A DNA stretch of 64,000 bases from Brachypodium distachyon (lineage: Eukaryota > Streptophyta > Magnoliopsida > Poales > Poaceae): positions 60,497,355-60,561,354 of the forward strand of contig NC_016131.3 in the NCBI RefSeq assembly GCF_000005505.3, given 5' to 3'. The notes below the pieces were generated by a model, which was not told where the DNA came from, made no database searches, and worked only from the letters and a program-made list of their open reading frames with translations. Below, piece by piece: positions 55,013 through 64,000 of the stretch. Both the position numbers and the translations under genes were made by a program. Positions within the stretch are counted from its first letter, which is position 1; each line of letters starts with the position of its first letter.

Positions 55013-56959
55013 TAAAGGGCACGACTTTTTTTTTGACCAAAAACAATAGGAGAGGCTCCTACTGCTGTATATATTAAATATAGAAAAATATTTACATATT
55101 TACAAATGTACAATCAGGGGCATTCGCCTGTTAATTAGAAAAGGTCTATCAAACTAGTAAGAATGGGAGAAAGGGATTGAGGCACCCTACAGCCTAGTAA
55201 AGATAAATCTGATTTGAACTTTGCTAACAAACCCTGAAAATTGGCTCGCTCCCCCTCAAAAATGAATTTATTTCTGATCTTCCAGATATTCCAAGCAGCT
55301 AGAGAGAACACCTCAAAAAAGATAGGGTTGTCGAATCTTCTTTTGACCTCAGGAAGTGCTTCAATGCAGGTTGAATTTCTTGGCCAGGTTATATTAATGT
55401 GCCTCCAACACCTTTGACTGAATGGACACTCCAAGAAGAGGTGATTCAAGGTTTCTTCTCTTCCAGTGTTGCAGAGCACACAATTCAAACTTGAATCAAT
55501 ATTATAATTTCTCCTAGAGAGCATATTTCTGGTATTCAATCTGTCACTAAGAAGAAGCCAGGCAAAAACCTTCACCTTCAGAGTATTTTTAGATTTCCAA
55601 ATCCACTTAGAAGGGGCAGGTGTGATGATTCTGGAGTAGCAAAGATTATAGAATTTGCTTGAAGAGAAGTCAGTACCCCAGGTTGGGAGCCAAAGATCAT
55701 TTCTATGAATAGAAATATCAGCATCAATTATCAATTCATCCGAGGCATGCATTTGCTCAAGAGCTTCTGGAGAAATTGGAGTTAAAAAACCAGCAGCAAC
55801 TGAGCCAAGGTTGCAATATTTCTGAATAGACATATCCTCATCTCTAGCATAGGAAAAAAGGCAGGCCAATTTTGTGAAGATTATTTCCTCTTTGTACCAA
55901 GAATCTTTCCATAATAGTACTGTGTCACCATTTCCTGGTTTACAAGATGAAATGCCCCTAAAAAGAGGAATTAATTTCAGAATAGCCTTCCACCAAAATG
56001 AACCCACTGGATTCATGGCCTGAGGGACACCCTGTTGATAATATGTCTCCCATAATAAATTAACCCAGGGGATATCATCCTTATTAAAGAATTTAAAAAG
56101 ATGTTTGAGCAATAAACCCTGATTCTGCACTCTAAGGTTGAGGATTCCCAGTCCTCCATGTTTCTTAGGTCACACCTTATCCCAAGCAATCAAAGCATTA
56201 TTTGAATCCCCATTAGCCGTTTTCTTACTCCATAAACATCTTCTTTTAATCTTGTCAATTTGATCCACAATTTTGACAGGTAATTGCAGAGAACACATAG
56301 TGTAAGTAGCAAGAGAGGACAAGACAGAGTTTATAATTGTCAATTTGCCACCATAAGAGAGCAGAGTTGTAGTACTGGACATTCTTCTTTCAATTCTATC
56401 CACCAGAGGCAAAAAAATCAGTGACAGTTGGTTGTGTAGTACCTAAAGGTAATCCAAGATAGGTAAAAGGCATTGAGGCAACTGCACAGCCAAAGATATC
56501 TGCAAGCTCAGAGGTTCTGGCATCACTCAGATTAATAGGAATCAAATTGGAATTATGAAAGTTGATCTTCAATCCAGTGAAAGTAGCATAATGCTGTACG
56601 ATTTCCTTTAGATGCAAAAGTTGCCCATCATCAGCAGGGAGCACCAGTATAGTGTCATCAGCATATTGAATGATAGGAAATAATCCTTCTCTAGGAATTG
56701 AAAGCTGTAAATTACCCAGTTGATGCTCCTTATTAATTATGGCCTGAAGTAAATCAGCTGCAAGAACAAAAAGCAGAGGAGAGAGGGGATCACCCTGTAT
56801 AACCCCCCTCACACATTTGAAGGTTTTACCAGGAACCCATTTAACAACACAGCAGACTGACTAGAGGACGGAATAATTTTAATCCAACTAAGCCAAACCT
56901 AATCAAAACCCATGTGTTCTAGCATTTGCAGGATGACATCATGTTAAAGGGCTCGACTT
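55013..56959 (-). mobile_element. 5'-truncated LINE with 15-bp target duplication
   Basis: TAAAGGGC(A/T)CGACTT flanks the insert at 55013-55027 and 56945-56959 (one mismatch). On the minus strand the insert enters ORF2 in the RT domain and ends with a stem-loop (TAGGAG/CTCCTA, 55047-55061) and TTGGTC plus A tail. It is about 1.92 kb, the best-defined truncated LINE here and related to the 11-34 kb LINE. Confidence 0.9.
55135..56812 (-). pseudogene. LINE ORF2 fragment, RT catalytic part to zf-RVT
   Basis: Three frames in succession: 56812-56396 ([20 protein letters not shown], catalytic YADD at 56654-56665 in FPIIQYADDTILVLPADDGQ, LGLPLGTTQPTVTDFF), 56412-56170 (LSYGGKLTIINSVLSSLATY) and 56130-55135 (MQNQGLLLKHLFKFFNKDDI, WKSKNTLKVKVFAWLLLSDR, zinc-binding CVLCNTGREETLNHLFLEC, SLAAWNIWKIRNKFIFEGER). 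Only a frameshift near 56400 and a stop near 56170 break it, fewer lesions than in the other copies. The upstream RT and endonuclease are missing through 5' truncation. Confidence 0.85.
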
Positions 56960-58310
56960 GTATGTGTGTACTTTTGTTCTGTTTTATATTTTTACATTTT
57001 CCACCCGAGAGCATATCCAGGATGCAGCCTTGAACAACCCAGTAGATAGGTTCCCTTGTCAACTTAAACACGTTAAAATTTATTTTCTCCTAGTATATTG
57101 GTACTGTGGTTCTGTCATAGTCTATCAAGCATGATACAACGTCTCACCATTTTCATGACAGAAAAATATTAATGTTCGTTTTATTTCGAAACTATATATA
57201 TTAACCTGAATTTCTTTAGCTTGGTAACAATACAAACAGTATTGAAGCAGTGTTTATGCAATTATGCTCACTTTCCCATCCAATTCTAAGTGCTTTTTGT
57301 TTGCGCACCCCTGTCCCTATGTCCCACGGTTGCAGCCCGGCCACGCGTGCCAGACATGCTAAGCATCTTGGTAAATAAACCATATAGCATATTACTAGCT
57401 AGTAAATACCCCTATGTGTCTATGCTATATATGTCTCGTTCGCAGGAGCATGGTGCGTCAAAATGGTCCCAAGTCTAGCTAATAAACATAACGCTGCCGT
57501 GAACGTGATCCAGACCTAAAACTTTTGACCCTGGATTATATATAAGAGAAACTACTTTAGAACGAAAGAGCCTCTGCCCCCTATCGAATACTGTACTTAC
57601 AATGCACTATATTAGACATCCTCACGTACTTACCTATAGTATTATAAGCATGCCTCTTCACCAATCAAGGATAGCATCAGACATTCAGACTAGCAACTAG
57701 AAGTTAGTTGTGAATGGTTCATCAGACATGATATATAGTGTATTCATCTGAATTAGCAAAACGTTTTCCTAATGTTAGGAGCTTAATTACAAGTGTTACA
57801 ACACGCATGGTTGGTACTCCATACAAGACACAACTAAAGAACGAAGAAACAGGTGTACCAGAAAAAACAATGGGAAAACAGCAAGATCCTTGACACGACA
57901 CGATCGATCGAGTCATTGACAGAACAACTTGAAGAAAGAAAAATGGGCGCGTGATTCATTCAGAGGCTATTATATCCATGCCTTCATTCACTGTGACACA
58001 ATTGACAGCGACATTAAAGTTTCTATAGCTAACTCGTGCAAACTGCAGGAATCTCCTTGATTTGACCATGCATCCATGTTAGGCGCATATACCTGCAGCT
58101 AATTACATGCAGGAGAGTGACTAGCTCGGGAAATCTTCAGCATGCACGCACACATGCGCGCGGCCGGGCGCAGATGCCCGGGAATTGCACGCGCGAGATT
58201 GCAGTATCTTTCTTCAGGAAAGTAGGTGCATGGATCAGCTAGCTGTCTAGCTGTTTGATTTGACCATCAACTCTCCTTGAGTCCTGTATATGATCTTGAT
58301 CTTAGTTTAG
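56960..58310. other. Intergenic, no feature recognised
   Basis: No gene, TE ends or conserved motif recognised. Sequence around 58080-58250 is rich in short palindromes (CTGCAG, GCATGC, AGCTAGCT), as is common in grass intergenic DNA. Confidence 0.45.
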
Positions 58311-58312
58311 TA

Positions 58313-58424
58313 CTCCTCTGAATTCTAAATTCTTGACTCAAATTGCCCAAATATAGATGTATCTATCCTTAAAAAACGTTTAGATACATGTAATATTTTG
58401 ACAACAATTTAAGATCGGAGGAAG
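58313..58424. mobile_element. Degenerate Stowaway MITE
   Basis: TA, then CTCCTCTGAATTCTAAATTC at the left; ATTTAAGATCGGAGGAAG then TA at the right. Interior ATAGATGTATCTATCCTTAA and AGATACATGTAATATTTTGA match the Stowaways at 48.6 and 59.6 kb. Confidence 0.75.
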
Positions 58425-58426
58425 TA

Positions 58427-59238
58427 ACTATGGAGTAACCCATGGCCGGTGGCCGTGGTGGAAGGTACAGAACAGAAAGCCGTGGTGTGCAGCCATGACC
58501 AACAAGTCAAGAACCGAACCGGAGAGCTAGTCGTTCTGGGAATTTGGTGGGACTTGTACTACTCCGTAGTTTGCTTTCTGCAGCTACTTCCTTGGCCGGG
58601 CTTGATGGAGCAATTCCCACATGTTGGATATATGAATCATAGCAGCTGTAAAGCTACATGCATGCACGTCCAGGAAGAGCAGCAGAATACCGCCCACTTG
58701 TAGTTGTAGGAATATGTTAGACCAATAAACCAGTGTGTGCCATCGATCAAAAGAGAGAAACACAACACAATATTGAGAAAGAACAGACGACAGGAGACCG
58801 AGGACGTTAGGTCTGCCTGTGGTGGTGGTGCGTACACACGCACGTAGACGTATTTCCGAATGCGATTCATGCCGCGGGAAAGGCGTGCCGCTCGTATGCC
58901 GAATCGATCGGTCGATGGCTCGATGCAGCAGGAATAAAGAGGGACGGGAGATCTTTGACCGATGGCATTGGCATGAGCTAGCTAGTTACGTTAGTGTCAG
59001 AGTCAGAGATGCTCTGACCTTTCGCGTGTTTTTGCTCCTGTCGCATTCGACGTACGTAGCAAGTGAGGCTAGCCATCGATCAGGTTTCCTTTGGGCAACG
59101 AAGGGATTCTCTAGCTGTGTCAAAAAATGTCGATGTCAAATTAGGCCAATAGGAATGACAACAGATACCAATTTTTGCCACCCGTGTAGAGCAAGTAAAC
59201 CGGCATGCTACTCTACGTACAACTTGTGTAAGCACATA
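58427..59238. other. Intergenic, no feature recognised
   Basis: Open frames 58449-58703 and 58819-59241 (plus strand) show no recognisable domain. Nothing supportable. Confidence 0.4.
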
Positions 59239-59435
59239 TAGGGCCAGTTTTTTTGGGAGAAACTGCCCTCCTTCTAGTTTTCACTAGAAGCCACCATCAA
59301 AATTTAGTTCTTTCAAATTAGATTAGCCTAAACCAGTTTGAAGCCCAACCAAATTTGGAGAGCAGTTTCTCTAGGCAGTGTTGGGTGAAGGTAACTTCTG
59401 AAAGAAGTCAGTTCTAGAAGCCGAAAAAAATGCAG
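59239..59435. mobile_element. MITE-like foldback element (low certainty)
   Basis: GGGCCAGTTTTTTTGGGAGA at the left and AGTTCTAGAAGCCGAAAAAA at the right resemble the ends of grass elements with a GGCCAGTTTTTTCGGCTTCTAG terminus, in inverted orientation but eroded. No target duplication was found. Confidence 0.3.
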
Positions 59436-59585
59436 TCATAACAGTACTATAACAAGATAAAGAAGACAAAAGGTATAAAAAAAAGGACAGAGAACCACCG
59501 GAGAACCTATAAATGACGATGCTCATGCACCATTGTCGGCATATACATCGCTAGTACACATCAAGATTCCGCAACGAAAAAAATA

Positions 59586-59696
59586 CTCCTTCTGTTTCAT
59601 AATTATTGTCTCAAATTGTCCAAAAATGGATGTATGTATTCTATAAAACGTTTAGATACATGTAATATTTCGACAAAAATTATGAAACGGAGTGAG
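59586..59696. mobile_element. Stowaway MITE
   Basis: TA, CTCCTTCTGTTTCATAATTA at the left; AATTATGAAACGGAGTGAG, TA at the right; 111 bp. Close relative of the copy at 48557. Confidence 0.85.
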
Positions 59697-60345
59697 TACA
59701 CATCAAGCCCAATTTTTTTGACAAAACAAGCCCAAAAATCTTGTATCTGTCTTCTAGACGAGTGACATTGACAATCGTAACCCCAGCCAATTCACCGACC
59801 CAACCAATACAAATTGTGGTGGTCAATTGGCCATTGCCCGTCGCCGAAACAAACATTTTCAGGTGATGAGAGGGGAGCTTGTTTGTCTTGTGTGGTGCAG
59901 CACTTCCCTACAATGGTGGGTAGGACAAGACGAAAGGCTTACAAAACATGAAATGGGTAAAAGGATCTTCGAAAAAAAATTGAAATGGGTAAAAGGAAGC
60001 AGGCCAGCCCGCTGATAAAGCTACGATGTCTCTTATGTCTCTTTCCGCTTGGAGGCCCAAGAAGTGTCAGCCCAAATTATGGACTCCGCCAAAGTTGAAT
60101 ACTATATGTACCATTTGAAATCAAACAATTCAAACTAAATTTAGTCAAAACACACAATTTTTCAGATAAATCATGTAATTTTTTTAGGTATTTTACGTTG
60201 AAAACAACTTTTAAACCCGTCATTTGCATTTAGATAAGCAAACTCAACACTTAATCAAAATTTGCAGCAAACAAGAGATTTCAGACATTCGGCTTCCATC
60301 CAGCTACAACGAACAGCAGTCAGAAGCTTCTTCCGGCTTCAACCG

Positions 60346-60403
60346 GTTTGTGTTCAGCTCCGGCCTATGTCAAACCAGTTTGTGTTCAGCTCCGCCCTAT
60401 GTC
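60346..60403. repeat. 32-bp-period tandem duplication
   Basis: GTTTGTGTTCAGCTCCG(G/C)CC plus TATGTC occurs at 60346 and 60378. In the same neighbourhood, AAGAAGTGTCAGCCCA occurs at about 60059 and 60423 with similar preceding text (TCCGCT(T/A)GGAGG), a second direct repeat about 364 bp apart. Confidence 0.7.
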
Positions 60404-60599
60404 TCTGTTCCGCTAGGAGGGTCAAGAAGTGTCAGCCCATAAGGATGGGCCTTTTTTTTTAACACAGGCTGGGCCATTCGAACCCCAGAAAGAAAGAAGA
60501 ACGAACAGACGGTAATACCAACCTCGCACTGCACAACACGCTTTTCAGTTCACACCGCATCAACCGCTGGACATATTTTGGAAACGTTTCAAGGCTGAT

Positions 60600-60876
60600 G
60601 TCCTTCACGATATATACATGGATACATACATTACATACACGGTTAGGTTTAACCTAACACATACTACAAGAAAGCGGGTACTCCATCTAAAAAACCCCAG
60701 AAAATGGAAGATGCTCCTAGCCGAACAGAAACAGGTACACAACACCTGCTGGAACACCCGGCCTGCAATTCCACGGCGACAAAAATGGCGAAATCCAGGC
60801 CGCGGTAGCTTAGCTCCCACTCTTCCATACGTACTCGTACGTAACTCGTGGCAGTACACGGCCCCGGCGCCCCGCC
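60600..60876 (-). other. Probable 3' UTR of the WD40 gene
   Basis: Follows the TGA at 60877-60879. GC-moderate with no competing gene; the end of the transcript is not determined. Confidence 0.35.
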
Positions 60877-62296
60877 TCATAGATAGCAATCGAGGTAGTA
60901 GCCGTGCGTGCGGCGCCTGCGGAACTCGAGCAGGCCGCCGTAGGTCCGGTCCGCGACGCCCACGAAGAGCGCCTGGGCACCGTCGTCCGGGCTGAAGGAC
61001 ACGCCCGCGATCTCCCCGAAGATGCCGATCTCCTGCGCGCGCGCGTAACCCGCGGAGACGTCGCAGACGTGCACGAAGTCGGCGGGCTCCGCCGCGGCCA
61101 GGAACCGCCCGTCCGGCGAGAACTCCAGGCCCCTGATGGAGCCGATCCTCCCTTGGAGCACCGCCAGCGACTGCGACGTGTTGCGCACGTCCCACAGCCG
61201 GCACGTCCTGTCCTGGTTCCCCGTCGCCAGCACGCGCCCGTCCGGGTGCCACGCCGACGAGAAGGAGTAGTCCAGATGCCCCCGCAGGGTCGCGATTTCC
61301 TGGCCGATATCACAAACAACGGTGAGCAGACAGCAACGAGAGGGAGAGCAGACTGTAACGTGCAGTTCAGAATCTGCGAACAAATTGTACACATCTTGTG
61401 TATTTACCTTTCCGGACTGGGAATCGGCGATCAGGCAGTCGGAGCTATCACCGAGGACTGCGAGTGCCTTCCCGTCGGGGCTCACGGACGTGTTCTGCAC
61501 AGTCAATTCCATGAGATGAGGAACCAGCAGCAGGTTCAACGGTGCACAGATAGCTAGACACTCACATTGACCGACCATGGGAAAGGGAACTGGGTGAGGA
61601 GGCTGAACTTCTCGGTATCAAAAGCCCTAACAACGCAGTCGTTGTTGGCAGCCATCACCCGGGTAGCGCCACTGCGTCACCACAAAGATAAGATACGAAT
61701 CCAATTGCCAAATCTGTTTCTATGACATGCTTCATAATCATATTGGGAACATAGTTGGTCTGCTTACTTTGGTGATCGGTAGATATCGACGGCGTTGGTG
61801 ATGGAATTCTTGTTGCCCGTCAGATTTGTGCAGAACGCGACTCCGGGTTGATCAACATGCTAACAGACACAAAGACAGAACCGTCAGGTAAGAAGATTCG
61901 GAACAACATCCACAGGTCTGAGTCTGACACTGCACGGAAGAGGCTGCGTACTCCAGGTCATACCTTGCAGATGAGCTCTCCATGGAAACCACCAGCCGCC
62001 ACGAGGTTGTCTTTCACTGCCATGGTGCTGATCTGCACCCTCGACAACGGCCGAGCTCCCCGGACATCCTGCGCACAGTAACAGCATGGTTTAGAACTTA
62101 GAAACTGATGCACATATCCTGAAGCTTCCGCTCATCACCGTATCGTGGCGTGGAGGGTTACCTGAGTTGGAGCAACCTGGCCTGCAACATTGAGCACTTC
62201 TTTTCCTCTCCTGAGAAGCGACGACCAATGCATCACGGAGTAGTTCTGCATCACGTACACGTCATGCTTGGAAGTAGCCCACAGGAGGTTCCTCAG
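60877..62296 (-). CDS. WD40-repeat protein, C2A9.03-like, 3' six exons (5' part not found)
   Basis: Exons: 62296-62162, 62068-61964, 61859-61768, 61671-61566, 61494-61408, 61299-60877. All introns are GT-AG and phases are consistent; 315 codons before the TGA. The product starts LRNLLWATSKHDVYVMQNYS and contains TMAVKDNLVAAGGFHGELIC, ITNAVDIYRSPNGATRVMAA, NNDCVVRAFDTEKF, the WD repeat ATLRGHLDYSFSSAWHPDGR with TGNQDRTCRLWDVRN, and AEPADFVHVCDVS...GEIAGVSFSPDD, ending GYYLDCYL. The order and wording match the plant transducin/WD40 group resembling the S. pombe protein C2A9.03, of about 430-450 residues; the missing N-terminus is about 110-130 residues. WD40 proteins act as scaffolds for protein complexes; the specific role of this group is not known to me. 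The gene looks intact over what is seen. Confidence 0.85.
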
Positions 62297-62353
62297 CTGC
62301 AGATGTTGCAAGACATGGTCAGTGCATTTGTGACAGAACTGTTGCAAGTCAGC

Positions 62354-62418
62354 AGCTTGTTCCCGTTAAAACCAGGTGGTTTACCACGTTAGATTTAGCT
62401 TGTTCCCGTTAAAACCAG
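62354..62418. repeat. 22-bp direct repeat, period 43
   Basis: AGCTTGTTCCCGTTAAAACC followed by AG occurs at 62354 and 62397, with 21 bp between. It lies in the intron upstream of the first recognised WD40 exon. Probably a small duplication with filler sequence. Confidence 0.8.
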
Positions 62419-64000
62419 AGCGCACATGTCATGACCTGGTTTAATTTACTTATGTAGCAACCAGATGATGATTCTAGTAGGTTTACGAGTTTCGACAGCA
62501 AACAAGAAGTTTCAGTGAGGGAGAACACACAAAGAGCTTTTGCTAAAAATGATTTTTAACTGAAATTATCAGATGCTATTGTCAAGCTAGTGATCCTTTA
62601 GGCCTTTAGGACAGCAAGGGGCTAGAGCTCTGCAAATATGAAACCAGTACTGTCTCAAAGGCAATATAAACTGTCAGCTGTAGTCTGAACCCCACAGCTT
62701 GAATCTCCAGGTGAACATGTCACTTCATATAAGCGTTGCCACACAAGAATAATAAACGGCCTAGTCCTACTAACGATTAACACGAGCTGATGGAACATAT
62801 TTGCACACCCTTTCCACATCACATTACAGAACGGTATAACCAAAAAATATAGGAAAAATATAACTAGTAGTTAATTATTAACAATGAACGAAATAATTTT
62901 ACTAATCCTCTTCTCGCGTGCAACCTGCAAAAGGGAATTCATGGAGATTTATCCAACTTGTTTGCCTGTCGTACACCACCCCGTCATACCATATTGCATG
63001 GTAGCGTCGCCTGCTGAAGATGCCCATCCGCCTACTTGCAGAACTGATGTGGAACGAGGGGCACTGCAGCTGTCCTATTATCACCGGTTAATTGCTGGCC
63101 CCAAAACTACAACTCCAGCTTAGGAGATATTGACCCGGTCTGTCACGTGACCTGCAACAAATGTTATGCATGTACACACACAAGCAGCATGAATGGCAAA
63201 ATGAACTTCACTAAATAAAATAGAATACAAAACGGTATGAAAATTTCAGGGCCGTTAACCCAGCCACACAACCACACAGCGCAAAGAATTTCAAGCACAA
63301 TTAACAACCGGACGATTCCCCGCAAAAAGAAGATAAAATAACAACCATACACGCTTTTCTTCTAAGCATGCCAATTTAGAGCCTTCCTTTTTTATAAGTA
63401 AGTTGAAATTTGTCAACTAGAAAAATTAAATTTGTCCAAATCTAAAATTTCACAGATAAATTCTGTTGATGTGACCTACTTTACAAGTGTCCAGATGACT
63501 GAACATGTCCAACTTTGATTAGGGAAGAAACCTTCACCCCAGAAAACAGTGTCAAAGAGGGTTATGTGTACAAGTAATCCATCCCTGCTAGTCACCTTAC
63601 AGCGAGCCCAACGGCTACACAACAACGAAATCATGAACAGAGGCCCTCTGGCTCTGCATCACACAATAGCTCAAATTTGGGAGCCGTGTGCATGGTCAGA
63701 CTAGTAATCGGCAACTGAAAAAGCAAATAGCGAGTCCTACACTAGAAATTTTCTGAATTTCCATGGAAACAAATATGGGGGGTTCGTGGTAAAAGAATAT
63801 GAAGGGAAACAGCTAAAGTAATCAGACCACTGTACGCAGATGCCAGTTCCCATAGGCACGTGAAAATATGCATGCGAGTATCGAGTATATCGGTGCAACA
63901 ACTTTATACTTTGCGGCGAAAATATAAAAGAAAATAAGCTAAGCCAATCCAACAACAACTTTATGCAGGTAGCAGTTCTCATATGCATGCGAGTTATCTA
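62419..64000. other. Upstream intron or 5' flank of the WD40 gene; no exon recognised
   Basis: The N-terminal coding part expected for this WD40 family was sought on the minus strand and not found. A GC-balanced block at 62925-63150 is open on the plus strand (62884-63123) but carries minus-strand stops in all frames I checked and no family resemblance. The remainder is AT-rich. The missing exons may lie beyond 64000. Confidence 0.4.

Noticed and set aside
60904..61557. 217-codon plus-strand ORF opposite the WD40 exons
   Set aside because: It runs across exon-intron junctions of the minus-strand gene and has no domain.
1..64000. CRISPR arrays, rRNA genes, bacterial operons, organelle inserts, viral genomes
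   Set aside because: No regularly spaced short repeats, rRNA text, ribosome-binding-site-led gene rows, or plastid/mitochondrial genes were seen. All RT-like sequence belongs to LINEs or the Gypsy element.

Overview
The window is nuclear DNA of a flowering plant, almost certainly a grass. Three things point there: GC-rich, strongly coding exons with GT-AG introns next to AT-rich intergenic DNA; many Stowaway MITEs with the CTCCCTCCGT terminus typical of grasses; and LTR and LINE families of grass type. A pooid grass such as Brachypodium or a Triticeae relative is my guess, and it is only a guess. No bacterial, plasmid, viral or CRISPR feature was seen.

Three host genes were found, all on the minus strand: (1) a UPF0496/DUF677-family gene at the left edge (up to 1638, 3' end outside the window); (2) a complete six-exon trehalose-6-phosphate phosphatase gene (36354-38424, 359 aa) with a TATA box; (3) the six 3'-terminal exons of a WD40-repeat protein like the fission-yeast C2A9.03 family (60877-62296), whose 5' exons I could not find. 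They show no sign of working together.

Everything else is transposable-element and intergenic DNA. From left to right: a 48-bp retroposon tail with its target duplication (1437-1508); a truncated LINE (2620-3745); a Copia solo LTR with a perfect 5-bp target duplication (3867-5593); a non-autonomous retroposon (7369-8078); a MITE; and a possible small-RNA hairpin (9834-9921). From 11013 to about 34640 lies one large nested cluster. A long LINE on the minus strand is split into three pieces by two separate solo LTRs of the same family (target duplications CATAT and GTCCC). The first solo LTR is itself split by a 10.2-kb Gypsy element (target duplication TGTTG). That Gypsy element carries gag, protease, RT, RNase H and integrase remnants on the minus strand and, facing them, a long plus-strand antisense ORF with a Transposase_28-type domain.

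The TPP gene follows, with two Stowaway elements in its 5' flank. The region 39.6-60 kb is gene-free. It holds a tRNA-derived SINE, LINE fragments, further Stowaways, two PIF/Harbinger-like elements with GC-rich interiors, a 1.07-kb retroposon with a perfect 15-bp target duplication, tail-only retroposon insertions and several young tandem duplications. The WD40 gene occupies the right end.

I found no clearly new biological system. The points most worth a second look are the exactly resolvable nested cluster, the convergent antisense ORF, a stem-loop shared by the 3' ends of three LINEs, the tail-only retroposon insertions and the hairpin at 9.8 kb. All motif, target-duplication and splice-site calls were made by eye on the given sequence.
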